A DNA stretch of 50,009 bases, from the NCBI GenBank assembly GCA_905221605.1, contig CAJNDS010000071.1:190001-240009 (forward strand), read 5' to 3'. Below the pieces are notes generated by a model. The model did not search any database, was not told where the DNA came from, and saw only the letters and a program-made list of their open reading frames with translations. Source of the DNA: Symbiodinium natans. Taxonomy: Eukaryota > Sar > Dinophyceae > Suessiales > Symbiodiniaceae. Each line of letters starts with the position of its first letter. Position 1 is the stretch's first letter. The position numbers and the translations under genes are program-made. Of this stretch, positions 42,032-50,009 are shown one piece after another.

Positions 42032-45000
42032 CAATGCAGACAGACGTACACATGTATCTATATATATATATACGTACGCAGCTACACATATGTGAGACTC
42101 TTTCCTGCACTACCAGCAGGGATCAGACAATGTTTTGGGTTTGCTGGGCACAGCTCGGTTCTTGGTGAGCTCTTTGGGGTCCAAGGCTGCAGGATTTGCG
42201 GTTTAGGGTTTAGGGTTTAGGGTTTAAGGATCGGTTCGCGCCGCCAGCAACCTTCTCACGGAAGATGCGAGAGTTTAGGGTTTGGGGTTTACAGCCGTTG
42301 AGTGATGAGGCAAGCGACATACAGTTTTGGGAGAACTTGTCTATGAAACCTGATAGAATCTGTGGCCGCCGGAACGATGTGGTGAATTGGGGCGAGGTTC
42401 GGGGGCGGGGGGGGGGCGGGGGGGGCAGGGGGGCGGCCCAGTTGAGGGTTTTCCCAAAATAAGGGAACACGTTGTTTGGCTCTTTAGGGGGTTCCTAACA
42501 TAAGGGTTGCAATGTGTTATCATACTTTAGGGGGGCATGCTGGCGGCACCCCTCTTTGAGATCATACGCAGTTGGATTTGGCCAGCCTTCAATGCACAAA
42601 GCCTAGAAAAGTCCATTCTTGGGGTCTTAGGGTTTCGGGTTTTGGGGTTTGGAGTTTGTGTTTAGAGTCGAAACCCAGGTACCTCGAGACCTGGCGAGAC
42701 CCTTCACAGTTGCACGACGAGAGGGGCTCAGGTCGGGCAGTGGGAGGCAAGAGGGGGTTGTGGTGCTGCAAAGGGTTTGAAGGTTTAGGGTTTGCAGCAC
42801 TTGCTGTCGAAACTCTGAACAGGGTACACCAAGTCTGGGAGCTAATGAACGGCCTCGTTTGATGACTACTTAGGGCCTCAGAGCACGACCACGCAGTCGA
42901 AACCTTGAATACGTGAAGAAGGTCTAGTGGTGAGCCATCCTGCTACGCGAGGCCTGCACCAAGCCGTACAATGTCGATGAGTGTTTCGGCTACGTCTTCC
43001 TCCTCGCCGAGGATCAGAAGAACCTGGTCAAGTGTTGCGTGCAGATGACATTCAGCAAGAAGCTCCCGACTGTCTATCTCTGGAAGACCAGAATCCAAGC
43101 CTTCGACCTGGGTATCGACGACGTCCTCGCGATGTGCAAGTGGATCGCTGTTCTTGTTATGACATGGGATCTTCAGGAGTCGCCCTTCCTAGCCCCGAGC
43201 CACGCTTCCAAGGAGTTTACAAATCGAGTTTGGCTGGACATCCTTGACGCCTTCATGTTCATCTCGCTCTTTCAGGAAGCCAGCATCCAAGCCCCTGCAG
43301 ACGGCCTCTCCACTTCGGGCGTGCCGTTGCCAGGAGGCGAAGATAAGACCCGGGAAGCGATGTTCTTTTTCACCTGGTGGCTTGGATGGATACGGAGAGC
43401 CCTAAACCCTAGACCCTAAACCTAGACTCATGTCGTTCATAGCTGAGTCTGGCCAGCCAGCAAGAGGGCAATAAGAGTGCCCTAGCTTAAGAGGCGGCTT
43501 TAGGGTGACTGTTCCTTGAAAGGCTGATTGCTGCCTTTTTCTCTGTGCTCTCGCCCATTGTCTACACCTGGTTCAGAGATCGGGAGACGAAAGCAAGCGC
43601 AGATGAGCAGAAGAAGCAGCTCTTGACCCAGGACACCTTGCTGAAAGAGAATCTGGACTGCAGCCAGCCTGCTGAAAGCATATGCACCACTGAACCCTAA
43701 ACCCTCAACCTTAAACCCTAAACCCCACCCCCTAAACCCTAAAGACCTGGCTGCAGGGCTGCGGGGGTCCTTGCCCAGGCTGGAGGAGCGGATCCGCTTG
43801 CTGGACAAGGAAGGGGCCCAAATGCTCTTGGAGAAAGGCATGCAGCTGACCGAGGAGCGTAGGGTTTTGGGTTTTGGGTTTAGGGTTTGGGGTTTGGGGT
43901 TTAGGGTTTAGGGTTTCGGGCAGCTCACGATCAAGGACGCGCATTGATCCTGTAACCGAGGAGGACATCGCAAAGCAGGAGGAGCTTGACACCCGTGTGC
44001 TGGTCTGGCCGCAGGATGACGAGTATAACTCCTTCTTTAAGGTCCAAAATCCAGGATTTGCACGGCGCGAGAGGAACCAGGCCTGTGGTTTAGGGATGTT
44101 TAGGGTTTAGGGTTTAGGGTTTGACCAGTGAAGCATCCCCCGGTGAACTTTTGGAGGCGACCTACAACGTGGAGTATGATTGGGGCGACGTTGAAGAAGG
44201 AGCGTGGAGGGGTTGGTGAAGAGATCAACATGTACAGATCGTCGTGTGCGCACGAGGGAGGACATCAGCACTCACTTTGCAAGCTGCAGTATCAGGTAGT
44301 CAACGGAGAGTGGAGATTTCGAACCGCTAAACCCTAAACCCTAAACCCTGAGCCCTAAACCCTAAACTCAGCCTTCAAATGCTGAAAGGCGTCACCTTGG
44401 AGAGACTACAGCCCACCGAAAACCAGCCCCGTGCGGACCGAGCACAGCTGCACCCAGAATGCACCACGAGCATTTACCTTCAGGGTTTTGGGTTTAGGGT
44501 TTAGGGTTTTTCTGTGGCTCTCTGGATGAGGGTCAACTCCAATATAATTTTTTTTTTACTTCGAACATCCCCACCCTCTCCTGGTGGAGATACTCTGGGG
44601 TTGGGTACTCCAGCAACACTCCGGGGGTTGGGCGCCACTCGAGGGAGACTCTGGGGTTGGGCACTCCAGGGAGACTCTGGGGCTGGGCACTCCGGGGACA
44701 CTCTGGGGTTGGGCACTATAGCTTTGGTGTTGGGCACTCCCAGGGAGACTCTGCGGTTGGGCACTCCAGGGTTGGGCACTCCAGCGAAATTCTGGGGTGG
44801 GAGAATTTGGGGCTGGGCACTCCAGGCACACGACTCTGAGGTTGGCACACTCTAGAGTTGGGCACTCCAGGGACACTTTGGGATTGGGCACTCCAGGGAT
44901 GAGCGAGGAGTAGACCGGGCGAGGAGAAGAGTTGAGCTTAAAATCTAACAACAACACACCGAGGGTGGGGAAAAAGGAAGACGGTAGGAACCTAGAGGCC

Positions 45001-46811
45001 TCGGAATCCAAGGTGCTCGGGATGGTGTGAGACCTCCTACCTGTGCCCGGATGATGACCAGATGTCGGCGATGCAGCGCCGCGCTCACCTCATCGACGCC
45101 TATCGCTCCTTCTTCACCCTGGAGCTCCTAGGACCGGAGTAGGCCCTTACTTACTTTTGTTAAGGGCTAGGGCTCCCTGATACTCCATAATTAGTGTAGG
45201 GGATAAAGAGAAAAGTTCGAATTCCCCTTAGAACCAAAAAAATGGTACCCCTTTTATTCCTAGGTTACTCCCTAAAACCCTCAACCAGATCTAGGCTCCC
45301 ATTCTTCTGTTGGCGCTTGTGGATCCATTGGGGCGATACTTCCGGTGTGGAGCCCCACCTGTTGCTTGGTATTAGGGTTTAGGGTTTAGGGTTTAGGGTT
45401 TAGGGTTTAGGGTTTAGGGTTTAGGGTAGGTCAGTGGTACCCTTTTTCCCTTTTTGTTGGTTCAAGGTTCCCTTACAAAGTAACCAACCCAAAAAGAGTA
45501 CCCTTATTCTAAACAAATCCTAAGCCCTACACCCTCACCGACCAACCGATGCCTTGCCGGCCTTGTGCGAGTGTGAGAGTCGAAACCCTAAACTCTAAAC
45601 CCTTATTATAATAGGGTACCCTTATTCTAATATGGTTACGGGGCTTCTAGCCCTAAACCCTAAACCCTAAACCCTTATTCCTATAGGGTACCCTTATTCG
45701 AATATGGTTCCTGGGCTACCGAGGTTGACCATGAAGAACCTGATGTTTGGCATCGCAGATCTCCTTACCATCCTGGCCTGTGGCAATGAGGACTTGCAGA
45801 TGGGGCTGACGAAAATCCTAAACCCTAAACCCTAAACCCTAAACCCCCCGAATAGTAGGATTCCCTTCTAATGAGGACCCCAAGAAGGTACCCCCTAATT
45901 TCGTGAAGTCACCACTATGAGCTCAGATGGGGGCTCATGTACGAAACGCTACCAAGTTTTGTAGACATCCGGCAGATCTGCAGCTGTGGAAGGGTTTAGG
46001 GTTTAGGGTTTAGGGTTTAGGGTTTATTGTTTAGGGTCGCCCCTTTAGGATGCCACCATTTTCGGCGTGGCCCCAGCCGCGATCATCTCCCGCATGATCG
46101 CCGGTACCGTGACCGGAGCCGTGACTGGGTCATTGCTGAACATCACTCTGTATCTTTTTGAATAGTTATAAACCCAATAAGGAAGGAATGTGGTCATATT
46201 TAATTAGAATAGTACCTCTATATTTTTTGAATACTTAAACCCAATAAGGAAGGAAAATGATCATATTTAGAATAGTACCCCAGCAATGGTGCAGGTGAAG
46301 GCGGCCGGGCCCGGGGCGCTGATGAAGAGGGCCTCGGGCGTCGCCCTGCGGGCCATCTCCGCAAACCAAGCAAAGTTGGAGATGAAGCTGGCCTTCCTCC
46401 GTCAGGATAAGGGTTTAGGGTTTAGGGTTTAGGGTTTAGGGTGAGAGGTAGAGAGGAAGAGAGGAAGAGAGGTAGGGGAGCTAGAGCGAAGTCGTTGTAG
46501 GGATCCGGTTTGGGAGCCTAAACCCCAAACCCCTAACCCTCTACATCCCCTCCTGCCAGGAGCGCTACCTGGCAAGAATGTCAGCTGCTTGGTAGCCCAG
46601 TGGTGCCCTTATCCCTTGGTGATTTTTTTGGTTCTAAATCCCCTTAGAAAGCAGCCAACCCAAAAAATGGGTTGAGAAGGTTTGATATGAGATGGTTACG
46701 GAGTTACCAAGCAAGGATGGCGAGGAGGTCGCACGGAGATTCGACGGCAACATCGAGAGGCTCACTGCTGAGCTTGAAGATGAAAAGGGCTTCCTCAAGC
46801 ATTTCACCTGA
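35433..46811 (+). CDS. Unrecognised multi-pass membrane protein, multi-exon
   Basis: Many short coding segments on one strand, separated by telomeric tracts and repeats, appear to belong to one gene. The proposed start is ATG 35433 ([20 protein letters not shown], acidic). Hydrophobic segments include [20 protein letters not shown] (about 36150-36210), [65 protein letters not shown] and [20 protein letters not shown]. Between them lie helical, charged parts. The last segment (46689-46811) reads [20 protein letters not shown] and ends TGA at 46809-46811. Two junctions are precise and frame-preserving (36886-37063 and 37185-37254). I recognise no family. A membrane channel, transporter or sensor are all possible. 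More than one gene may be merged here. Confidence 0.5.
35666..35695. repeat. Homopolymer run of about 30 G
   Basis: Followed by a G-rich stretch to about 35726. It lies in or next to an intron of the membrane-protein gene. Confidence 0.9.
36112..36235 (+). CDS. Membrane-gene exon with a transmembrane segment
   Basis: Acceptor CACCCCACAG at 36111. The frame reads [18 protein letters not shown], then [18 protein letters not shown]. The hydrophobic stretch is long enough for one helix. A minus-strand frame over the same bases is also open, but the plus-strand reading fits its neighbours. Confidence 0.55.
36266..36358 (+). mobile_element. Introner-like element, family B
   Basis: Starts GTTCTTAGTAGGGAATGGGG and ends CCCATTCCCACCAAGAACCAG. 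The ends are inverted complements with GGGCC and GGGCCC inside, 93 bases. The GT and AG positions match 16834-16929, but flanking coding frames could not be joined with confidence. Confidence 0.65.
36465..36570. repeat. Intronic telomeric array (CCCTAAA)n with variants
   Basis: About 14 units including CCCTAGA, CCCTGAA and CCCCAAA. It ends just before the exon-like segment reading [20 protein letters not shown] (about 36586-36690). Confidence 0.95.
36586..36885 (+). CDS. Membrane-gene exons upstream of introner
   Basis: Segment one (about 36586-36690) reads [20 protein letters not shown]. Segment two (36799-36885) follows acceptor TCTGACAG and reads [19 protein letters not shown] then AWKKSFLTA, ending one base into a codon at 36885. 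A telomeric tract (36693-36728) separates the two. Confidence 0.6.
36886..37063 (+). mobile_element. Introner carrying an expanded TA repeat, family B
   Basis: Starts GTTAGCAGGGACTGAGGGAG and ends CATTCCCCCATTCCCAACTAACCGACAG. GGTTAG and CTAACC at the ends are complementary, and GGGAxTGAGGGAG matches the family. A TATATA expansion fills the middle. GT at 36886 and AG at 37062-37063. Excision at phase 1 joins …KKSFLTA to [13 protein letters not shown] in one frame. Confidence 0.75.
37064..37347 (+). CDS. Membrane-gene exons after introner
   Basis: 37064-37184 reads [18 protein letters not shown] then [22 protein letters not shown] 70-base GT-AG intron (37185-37254) then joins at phase 2 to [18 protein letters not shown] and [13 protein letters not shown] (37255 to about 37347). 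A CCCTAAA tract follows directly. Confidence 0.65.
38029..38134. mobile_element. Introner-like element, family D, copy 2
   Basis: Starts GTAGGGCCTTGGGGACCTTT and ends GGGCCATCCTAGCAAG. It aligns along its length with 29059-29170, including TTTAAGAGG and ATTTTTCAGxGGTTTT. Confidence 0.65.
38839..39115 (+). CDS. Membrane-gene exon-like segments before the AT-rich intron
   Basis: Segment one (about 38839-38925): [20 protein letters not shown], hydrophobic. Segment two (about 39000-39115): [19 protein letters not shown] then [15 protein letters not shown], hydrophobic at its end. A telomeric tract lies between. Downstream the sequence becomes TA microsatellite. Confidence 0.45.
39159..39284. repeat. 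(TA)n microsatellite
   Basis: TA units with ACAT interruptions, followed by a C-run at about 39288-39298. It marks the left edge of the AT-rich island. Confidence 0.95.
39300..40555. other. AT-rich island inside an intron
   Basis: About 1.25 kb of much lower GC than the rest of the window, without open frames and rich in TTAATT, AACTAA and TTTACTT words. It includes a tandem duplication (39472-39967) and leads straight into the palindromic satellite. No telomeric heptamers occur here, unlike the flanks. Confidence 0.8.
39472..39967. repeat. 248-bp perfect-register tandem duplication
   Basis: Copies at 39472-39719 and 39720-39967 start GTGTTTTTGCTTCTGTGCTA and end AGTCTTCTGAAG. I see only about four substitutions (e.g. 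CACAATGCG versus CATAATGCG), so the duplication is recent. Confidence 0.97.
40533..41893. repeat. About 160-bp satellite of long palindromes, with an orientation switch
   Basis: CCAATTCTGG marks unit starts at about 40533, 40699, 40861, 41015, 41177 and 41338. From about 41445 the units are reverse-complemented (CCAGAATTGG at about 41486, 41647 and 41810). Each unit has a near-perfect hairpin: arms ATTGGTTTTTTAGGGACAG and TACAGCACTTT against AAAGTGC…CTGTCCCTAAAAAACCAAT, loop CAGCACCTCAGGCCTTCA. A second single arm follows (…TCCCTAAAAAACCTAAAAAA). No coding capacity. Confidence 0.95.
41992..42072. repeat. (TA)n/(GT)n microsatellite
   Basis: TA units then GT units and a second TA run, just beyond the palindromic satellite. 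Confidence 0.95.
42936..43398 (+). CDS. Membrane-gene exon, largest in this gene
   Basis: The frame reads [20 protein letters not shown], then [25 protein letters not shown]-like linker, [35 protein letters not shown] and [11 protein letters not shown]. Alternating hydrophobic stretches and conserved-looking cysteines make it clearly protein-like over about 150 codons. A CCCTAAA/CCCTAGA tract (43401-43425) follows immediately. Confidence 0.65.
43518..44481 (+). CDS. Membrane-gene exons, membrane segment then charged tail
   Basis: Five segments: [20 protein letters not shown] with [20 protein letters not shown] (about 43518-43700); [20 protein letters not shown] (about 43744-43860); [18 protein letters not shown] and [15 protein letters not shown] (about 43922-44060); [16 protein letters not shown] (about 44143-44195); [20 protein letters not shown] (about 44376-44481). 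Each pair is separated by a telomeric tract (43687-43744, 43878-43918, 44097-44123, 44328-44367). The mostly helical, charged sequence suggests a cytoplasmic region. Confidence 0.55.
44591..44895. repeat. Minisatellite with about 30-bp units
   Basis: About ten imperfect units of GACTCTGGGGTTGGGCACTCCAGGGA type. It lies between membrane-gene exons. Proline/serine-rich frames on the minus strand and glycine-rich frames on the plus strand are products of the repeat. Confidence 0.9.
45026..45138 (+). CDS. Membrane-gene exon ending at a family E element
   Basis: Reads [20 protein letters not shown] then [16 protein letters not shown], ending where GTAGGCCC of the element begins. CxxxxxC and charged residues suggest a loop. 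The junction to the next exon could not be placed. Confidence 0.55.
45137..45270. mobile_element. Introner-like element, family E, copy 2
   Basis: Aligns with 17836-17940 at both ends (GAGTAGGCC and ATTCCTAGGTTxCTC). It contains AGAACCAAAAAAATGGTACCCC in place of the other copy's GAAACCAAAAAGGGCCCCCC. It sits directly at the 3' edge of a coding segment. Confidence 0.65.
45289..46811 (+). CDS. Membrane-gene C-terminal exons
   Basis: Segments: [20 protein letters not shown] (about 45295-45370); [20 protein letters not shown] then [10 protein letters not shown] (about 45726-45815); [20 protein letters not shown] then [11 protein letters not shown] (about 46049-46145); [19 protein letters not shown], then [17 protein letters not shown] (about 46288-46410); [17 protein letters not shown] (about 46538-46590); [20 protein letters not shown] then [20 protein letters not shown] with TGA at 46809-46811. 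Telomeric tracts and a 66-bp duplication fall between them. Confidence 0.5.
45375..45427. repeat. Intronic telomeric array (TTTAGGG)n
   Basis: About 7-8 perfect units, next to a short element sharing GTGGTACCCTT…GGTTCAAGGTTCCCTTACAAAG-type sequence with 2107-2175 and 46593-46680. Confidence 0.97.
46146..46280. repeat. Tandem duplication of about 66 bp in an intron
   Basis: Two copies, each with TTTTTGAAT, AAACCCAATAAGGAAGGAA and TCATATTTA…GAATAGTACC. AT-rich, between two membrane-gene exons. Confidence 0.9.
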
Positions 46812-47199
46812 AACTCAAAGCTCGGGCCATGTGGGTATGAGTTGGGCAGAACCCCTGCACCTTGCGGCCAGACGCGTTTGGCGCCAAAGCCGTGCTTGTA
46901 TCTCAAGCGCCTCGGCGCAGCTTCTTTGACGGGATTCGGAAGTGGAAAAGTTTGCAAGCTCTCATGGTCGACCCCCCAAGCCTGCGAAGGCTGGAAGCCC
47001 CTTGCGAATTGCAGTCGCTTCAGGAAATCTCCCCAACAAATGGGGGTTTCCCAAATTAGGGGGTACCTTCTTGGGGATCCCTAGTGTAAGGGAACCCTGC
47101 AATGTGAGGGCTATATTGGGGATCCCCTATGTTCGTTGACCCCCCAAATCGCGAAGCATACACACCCCCAATTAAGACATTCGCTGTATGACTCTACTG

Positions 47200-48951
47200 A
47201 CCTTGATATATCTATCTCGCGATAGCTGGTAGAAGACAGAATCGGTGACATCTTTGATTTTTCCGATACATTTTGAGAAATTGAGCGATTGGTTCATATT
47301 ATGAATATTGAATCTTGGAAAAAGAGAATCTCATAAAATGGAATCAGAATCTTCAAGAATAATTTTTTCAAATATGATCTAATGATATTCAGGAATTCTA
47401 ATTTTGATATTGAAATCACGACCTTGAAAATATAAATATTTAGATGAGAAGAAATGAAAGAAATTTCCTCATCGAGAAATTTCTTTTAAAACAGAAAATA
47501 TATTCATGCATTGTTGAGTGAGTGAGTGAGTGAGTGAGTGAGTGAGTGAGTGAGTGAGTGTAATGACCCACAGACGTTACTGCGGCCGACACCAACTTCC
47601 CCCCCCGCATCGCAGAGCAGCTCCGTAGACGTCATCGCCGCTCTCCGCGAGCGGTTCGAGATGGCGAGTAAATAAATGCGACCAAGCTTCCTTAAGGGCA
47701 CAGTGGCCCCGGAGCCAATGGGCTCGGAGTGAGTGCGCGTAAAGAAGGGTTGCGTAGGAGTATAGCGGACATGCATCTTACGGCTGAGGGCGAGGATTAG
47801 CTTGTGAAGCTGCTGAAATAGCCGCGTGGGGCTAGTAGGGTAGCCCCCCGAGATTGAGACAGAACAGGCTTTGCTGGACCAGAGAAAAGGAGCAAAAGAA
47901 GTAAGGGCCCGGAAAGGGCCCAGACACCCGGTTTGGGGTCGCAAAGGTGGGTCTGGTCCCGATGTGGACGTCAGGTATGCGAAGATATTTATTCTCCTGT
48001 CTCGAAGAATACGAGGAGGCCAGACCCCTTATTGGATCGGAAAGGCTAGTCTGGGAACTATTGCATGGGAAGAAAAATCCGATTTGGGAGGAGCGGACTA
48101 CGAGGCATGGTAATCGTCACCCAAGAGTGAATGACGAGGGGTAAGTGAGATGGGGAGGCACAAAAAGAGAGGGAGTAAAAGAATAATACTTGATGTCAAA
48201 AGTATTTTTTATCTGATACGAAGCAGTTCCAAAGAGTCATCCCTTATTACGGTTAGATTTTCGTTTTGAAGAGGTCGGATTGCCCTGGATAGGGCGATTG
48301 GTAGCTAATCTATTATTTTCCCTGGAATGAAGAGCCATAGTTCTTGTAGTGGTGTTGGTTCTTCCCTTGGCTGATATCGCTCGAGCGGCATATACACTTA
48401 TACAAATGAAAGGGAATTTATATCCAGATACATAAGAAGAATTTCGAATTCTCTAAGACACTTCGATGTGCTTAAAAGTCCATCACCACCCCTAATTATG
48501 AGATATCTTAGAAAGATGAAAATGAAAGGAAATTCGAAGATTCCTAAATTTCTGAATCAAAAATGAGACAAACTATCGAAAATAAAAAATATTCGATGAT
48601 ACAAAGCGTGACGTCAAATTCCACTTTATCCATCATATTCAGAAATTAGGCTCGATCTATGATCTTGTGGGAAGAGCATTTTGCAAGGAATTCAAATGAA
48701 AAAGAATATTTATGAATCATTCATATGAATCTAAATTGAGCCCTTGTGTGACAGGAGGTAATATATCCCTAAACGAGATACATATATATTTGAATTCTAA
48801 GAGGCATATATATCAGGCCTCCGAGGTATGGACCACCCTCCGATTTGAGATTGGATTGATTGGGGGGATATGGGCAAGGGGGATTGATATGATGTCAGCA
48901 ATTGCGGATTATAGACGCTCCGCGAAAATATTATTAATATATTTTTCATAA
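47200..48951. other. Compositionally foreign block, possible organelle-derived insertion
   Basis: 47200-47510 and 48170-48950 are AT-rich with almost no telomeric motifs; 47560-48160 is GC-richer but also unlike the rest. Open frames near 47871-48144 and 48712-48951 (ending LLIYFS) have no recognised product. One segment reads LPLADIARAAYTLIQMKGN near 48360-48420 after a stop-interrupted hydrophobic stretch. The texture is like plastid or mitochondrial DNA, but no gene was identified. A chimeric join in the assembly is also possible. Confidence 0.4.
47515..47560. repeat. (GAGT)n microsatellite
   Basis: About eleven GAGT units at the junction between an AT-rich block and a GC-rich block. Confidence 0.97.
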
Positions 48952-48969
48952 GAAAGCCGCCCCCGCGCA

Positions 48970-50009
48970 ATGGCGCCTTCTCCGGGGCCCCAACAAATCC
49001 TCTGCTGGCTGTTTCTTGCGTTGCGAGTCCTAACTGGTGTTGGGGCCCAGAGCTCGGGGAGAAGATCGTCTCCCTACGATGATTTGGGCAGTATCGGGAG
49101 GGGTGAGCGGCGCAGACTCACTGAACATTTGAACATTGTCTGGAGAGACAGCGAAGCGCCTGCCCCTGATCATAACATCTGGCGGCCGCCACAAGCCAGT
49201 GCACTGTTCCGCCGACGGTGTCGTTGTCTCTTCAAGAAGCAGCGTGCAAACTGGCGGGCCTGGCCTCAGCGTTCTCGGCACTGGTGTGGATGGCCCAGCC
49301 GAGGTCGACGCTTTGGGGAGGCTGATCTCCCCGGACCAGCGGCGGCATCACCGGCCCAGGATGTTGACCGGCGTGAGCGGTCCCCGATTCATCGCGCCAG
49401 CCGCCCGACGCCCAGGCCTGGCAGAGTCTATTGCCCTGTGGAGGGCTGCCCATGCCACGATCCCATGCGAGCCCGTGGCTGGGCGAATGACGCCAGCATG
49501 CGGTCACACATCGACGCCCACCTAGCCGGGACACTGGCTGGAGACATTCCTGCTGCCTGGCTGGAGGCCCGTCAACGCATGCGCTGCCCAGTGTGCGGCC
49601 TCAGTGTGTCGGAGCGACACGCTGTGCATCCGACTTGTCAGCCAGAGGCCCGTGCTGCTGCAGTGGATGGCGGCCATCCCATGGAGGTGGAGGGCCTGCA
49701 GCTCCCGAGCTTCGAGGCCATTCAGTCCGCTCGCACGCCTACCCTCAGGCATGTTCCTGCAGCGGCTCGACACACTTGGTGCCAGCTGCTGACAAGGGCC
49801 CTTGCTGCGGTCGCGCATCGGAACGATGAGCGGGCCTGGCGTGAACTTCTAATGCTTCCTCAGAGTAGCCTCTGTTCCCCCTTGAGGGGGGGTAAGCGGC
49901 ACCGGAAAGTTGCCGCTGCCTTTACGGTGGACCGCATGCAACAGTGGCAAGAAGGCGAGCGCCTATCTCTCTGGGAAACTCGGCCCCAGCACAAACGGCG
50001 AGGTGCCTC
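48970..50009 (+). mobile_element. Non-LTR retrotransposon polyprotein, N-terminal part, truncated by window
   Basis: ATG at 48970 opens a frame with no stop to the window end (346 codons); the previous in-frame stop is at 48949-48951. It starts MAPSPGPQQILCWLFLALRV, a hydrophobic stretch that could be a signal-like or chance segment. An arginine-rich region follows, then zinc-finger-like pairs: CPVEGCPCHD (C-x4-C) with a downstream SHIDAH, and CPVCGLSVSERHAVHPTC (C-x2-C…H…C). After that come AWRELLMLPQSSLCSPLRGG and KVAAAFTVDRMQQW, a pattern of dinoflagellate LINE polyproteins of R2-like type (recognition, not a search result). Reverse transcriptase would lie beyond the window. The frame is intact as far as seen, so this may be a young copy. 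Confidence 0.75.

Noticed and set aside
44501-45011. Minus-strand 115- and 151-codon frames with repeated SAQPQS-like motifs
   Set aside because: They are read-through of a roughly 30-bp minisatellite. Coding segments on the plus strand flank it, so a minus-strand gene is unlikely.

Overview
The window reads as nuclear DNA of a dinoflagellate (inference). Four things point there. (1) The last kilobase opens a non-LTR retrotransposon polyprotein of a kind common in Symbiodiniaceae-like genomes. (2) A TRANK1-like superfamily 1 helicase and an ankyrin protein with an N-terminal 'FVSHQW…HPDPD' domain are both families expanded in dinoflagellates. (3) Genes are cut into many short exons, and some introns carry terminal inverted repeats (introners). 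(4) Plant/alga-type telomeric heptamers (TTTAGGG/CCCTAAA) occur in dozens of short arrays, in both orientations, throughout introns and spacers. The genus cannot be fixed from sequence alone. All genes I can support are on the + strand.

Layout. 1-8.5 kb is mostly repeats with a few exon-like fragments (about 1.5 and 4.4 kb), inverted-repeat elements and telomeric arrays. 8.54-10.74 kb holds an ankyrin-repeat gene with a probable doubly acylated N-terminus. 10.7-16.4 kb is repeat-rich with isolated exon-like pieces. About 16.7-29.85 kb is one long, fragmented gene for a TRANK1-like UvrD-type helicase with a TPR-like region; helicase motifs I, II, III, V and VI occur in order in separate exons. 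30.06-31.03 kb has exons of an unidentified gene. 31.8-35.3 kb is minisatellites, a foldback element and other repeats. About 35.4-46.8 kb is a second long gene for an unrecognised multi-pass membrane protein. One of its introns (about 39.1-42.9 kb) contains a 2.6-kb AT-rich island with a 248-bp tandem duplication and a roughly 160-bp satellite of long palindromes that reverses orientation near 41.44 kb. 47.2-48.95 kb is compositionally foreign, possibly organelle-derived. 48.97 kb to the end is the retrotransposon ORF, cut by the window edge.

The strongest finding is structural. At least two short inverted-repeat elements (16834-16929 and 36886-37063) sit exactly between coding exons, supply GT and AG from their own termini, and restore reading frame when removed. 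Other members of this and of further element families lie across the window, so the region looks like a record of introner activity mixed with internal telomeric repeats. Many splice junctions remain unresolved. Exon limits marked approximate are where reading sense stops, not proven splice sites.
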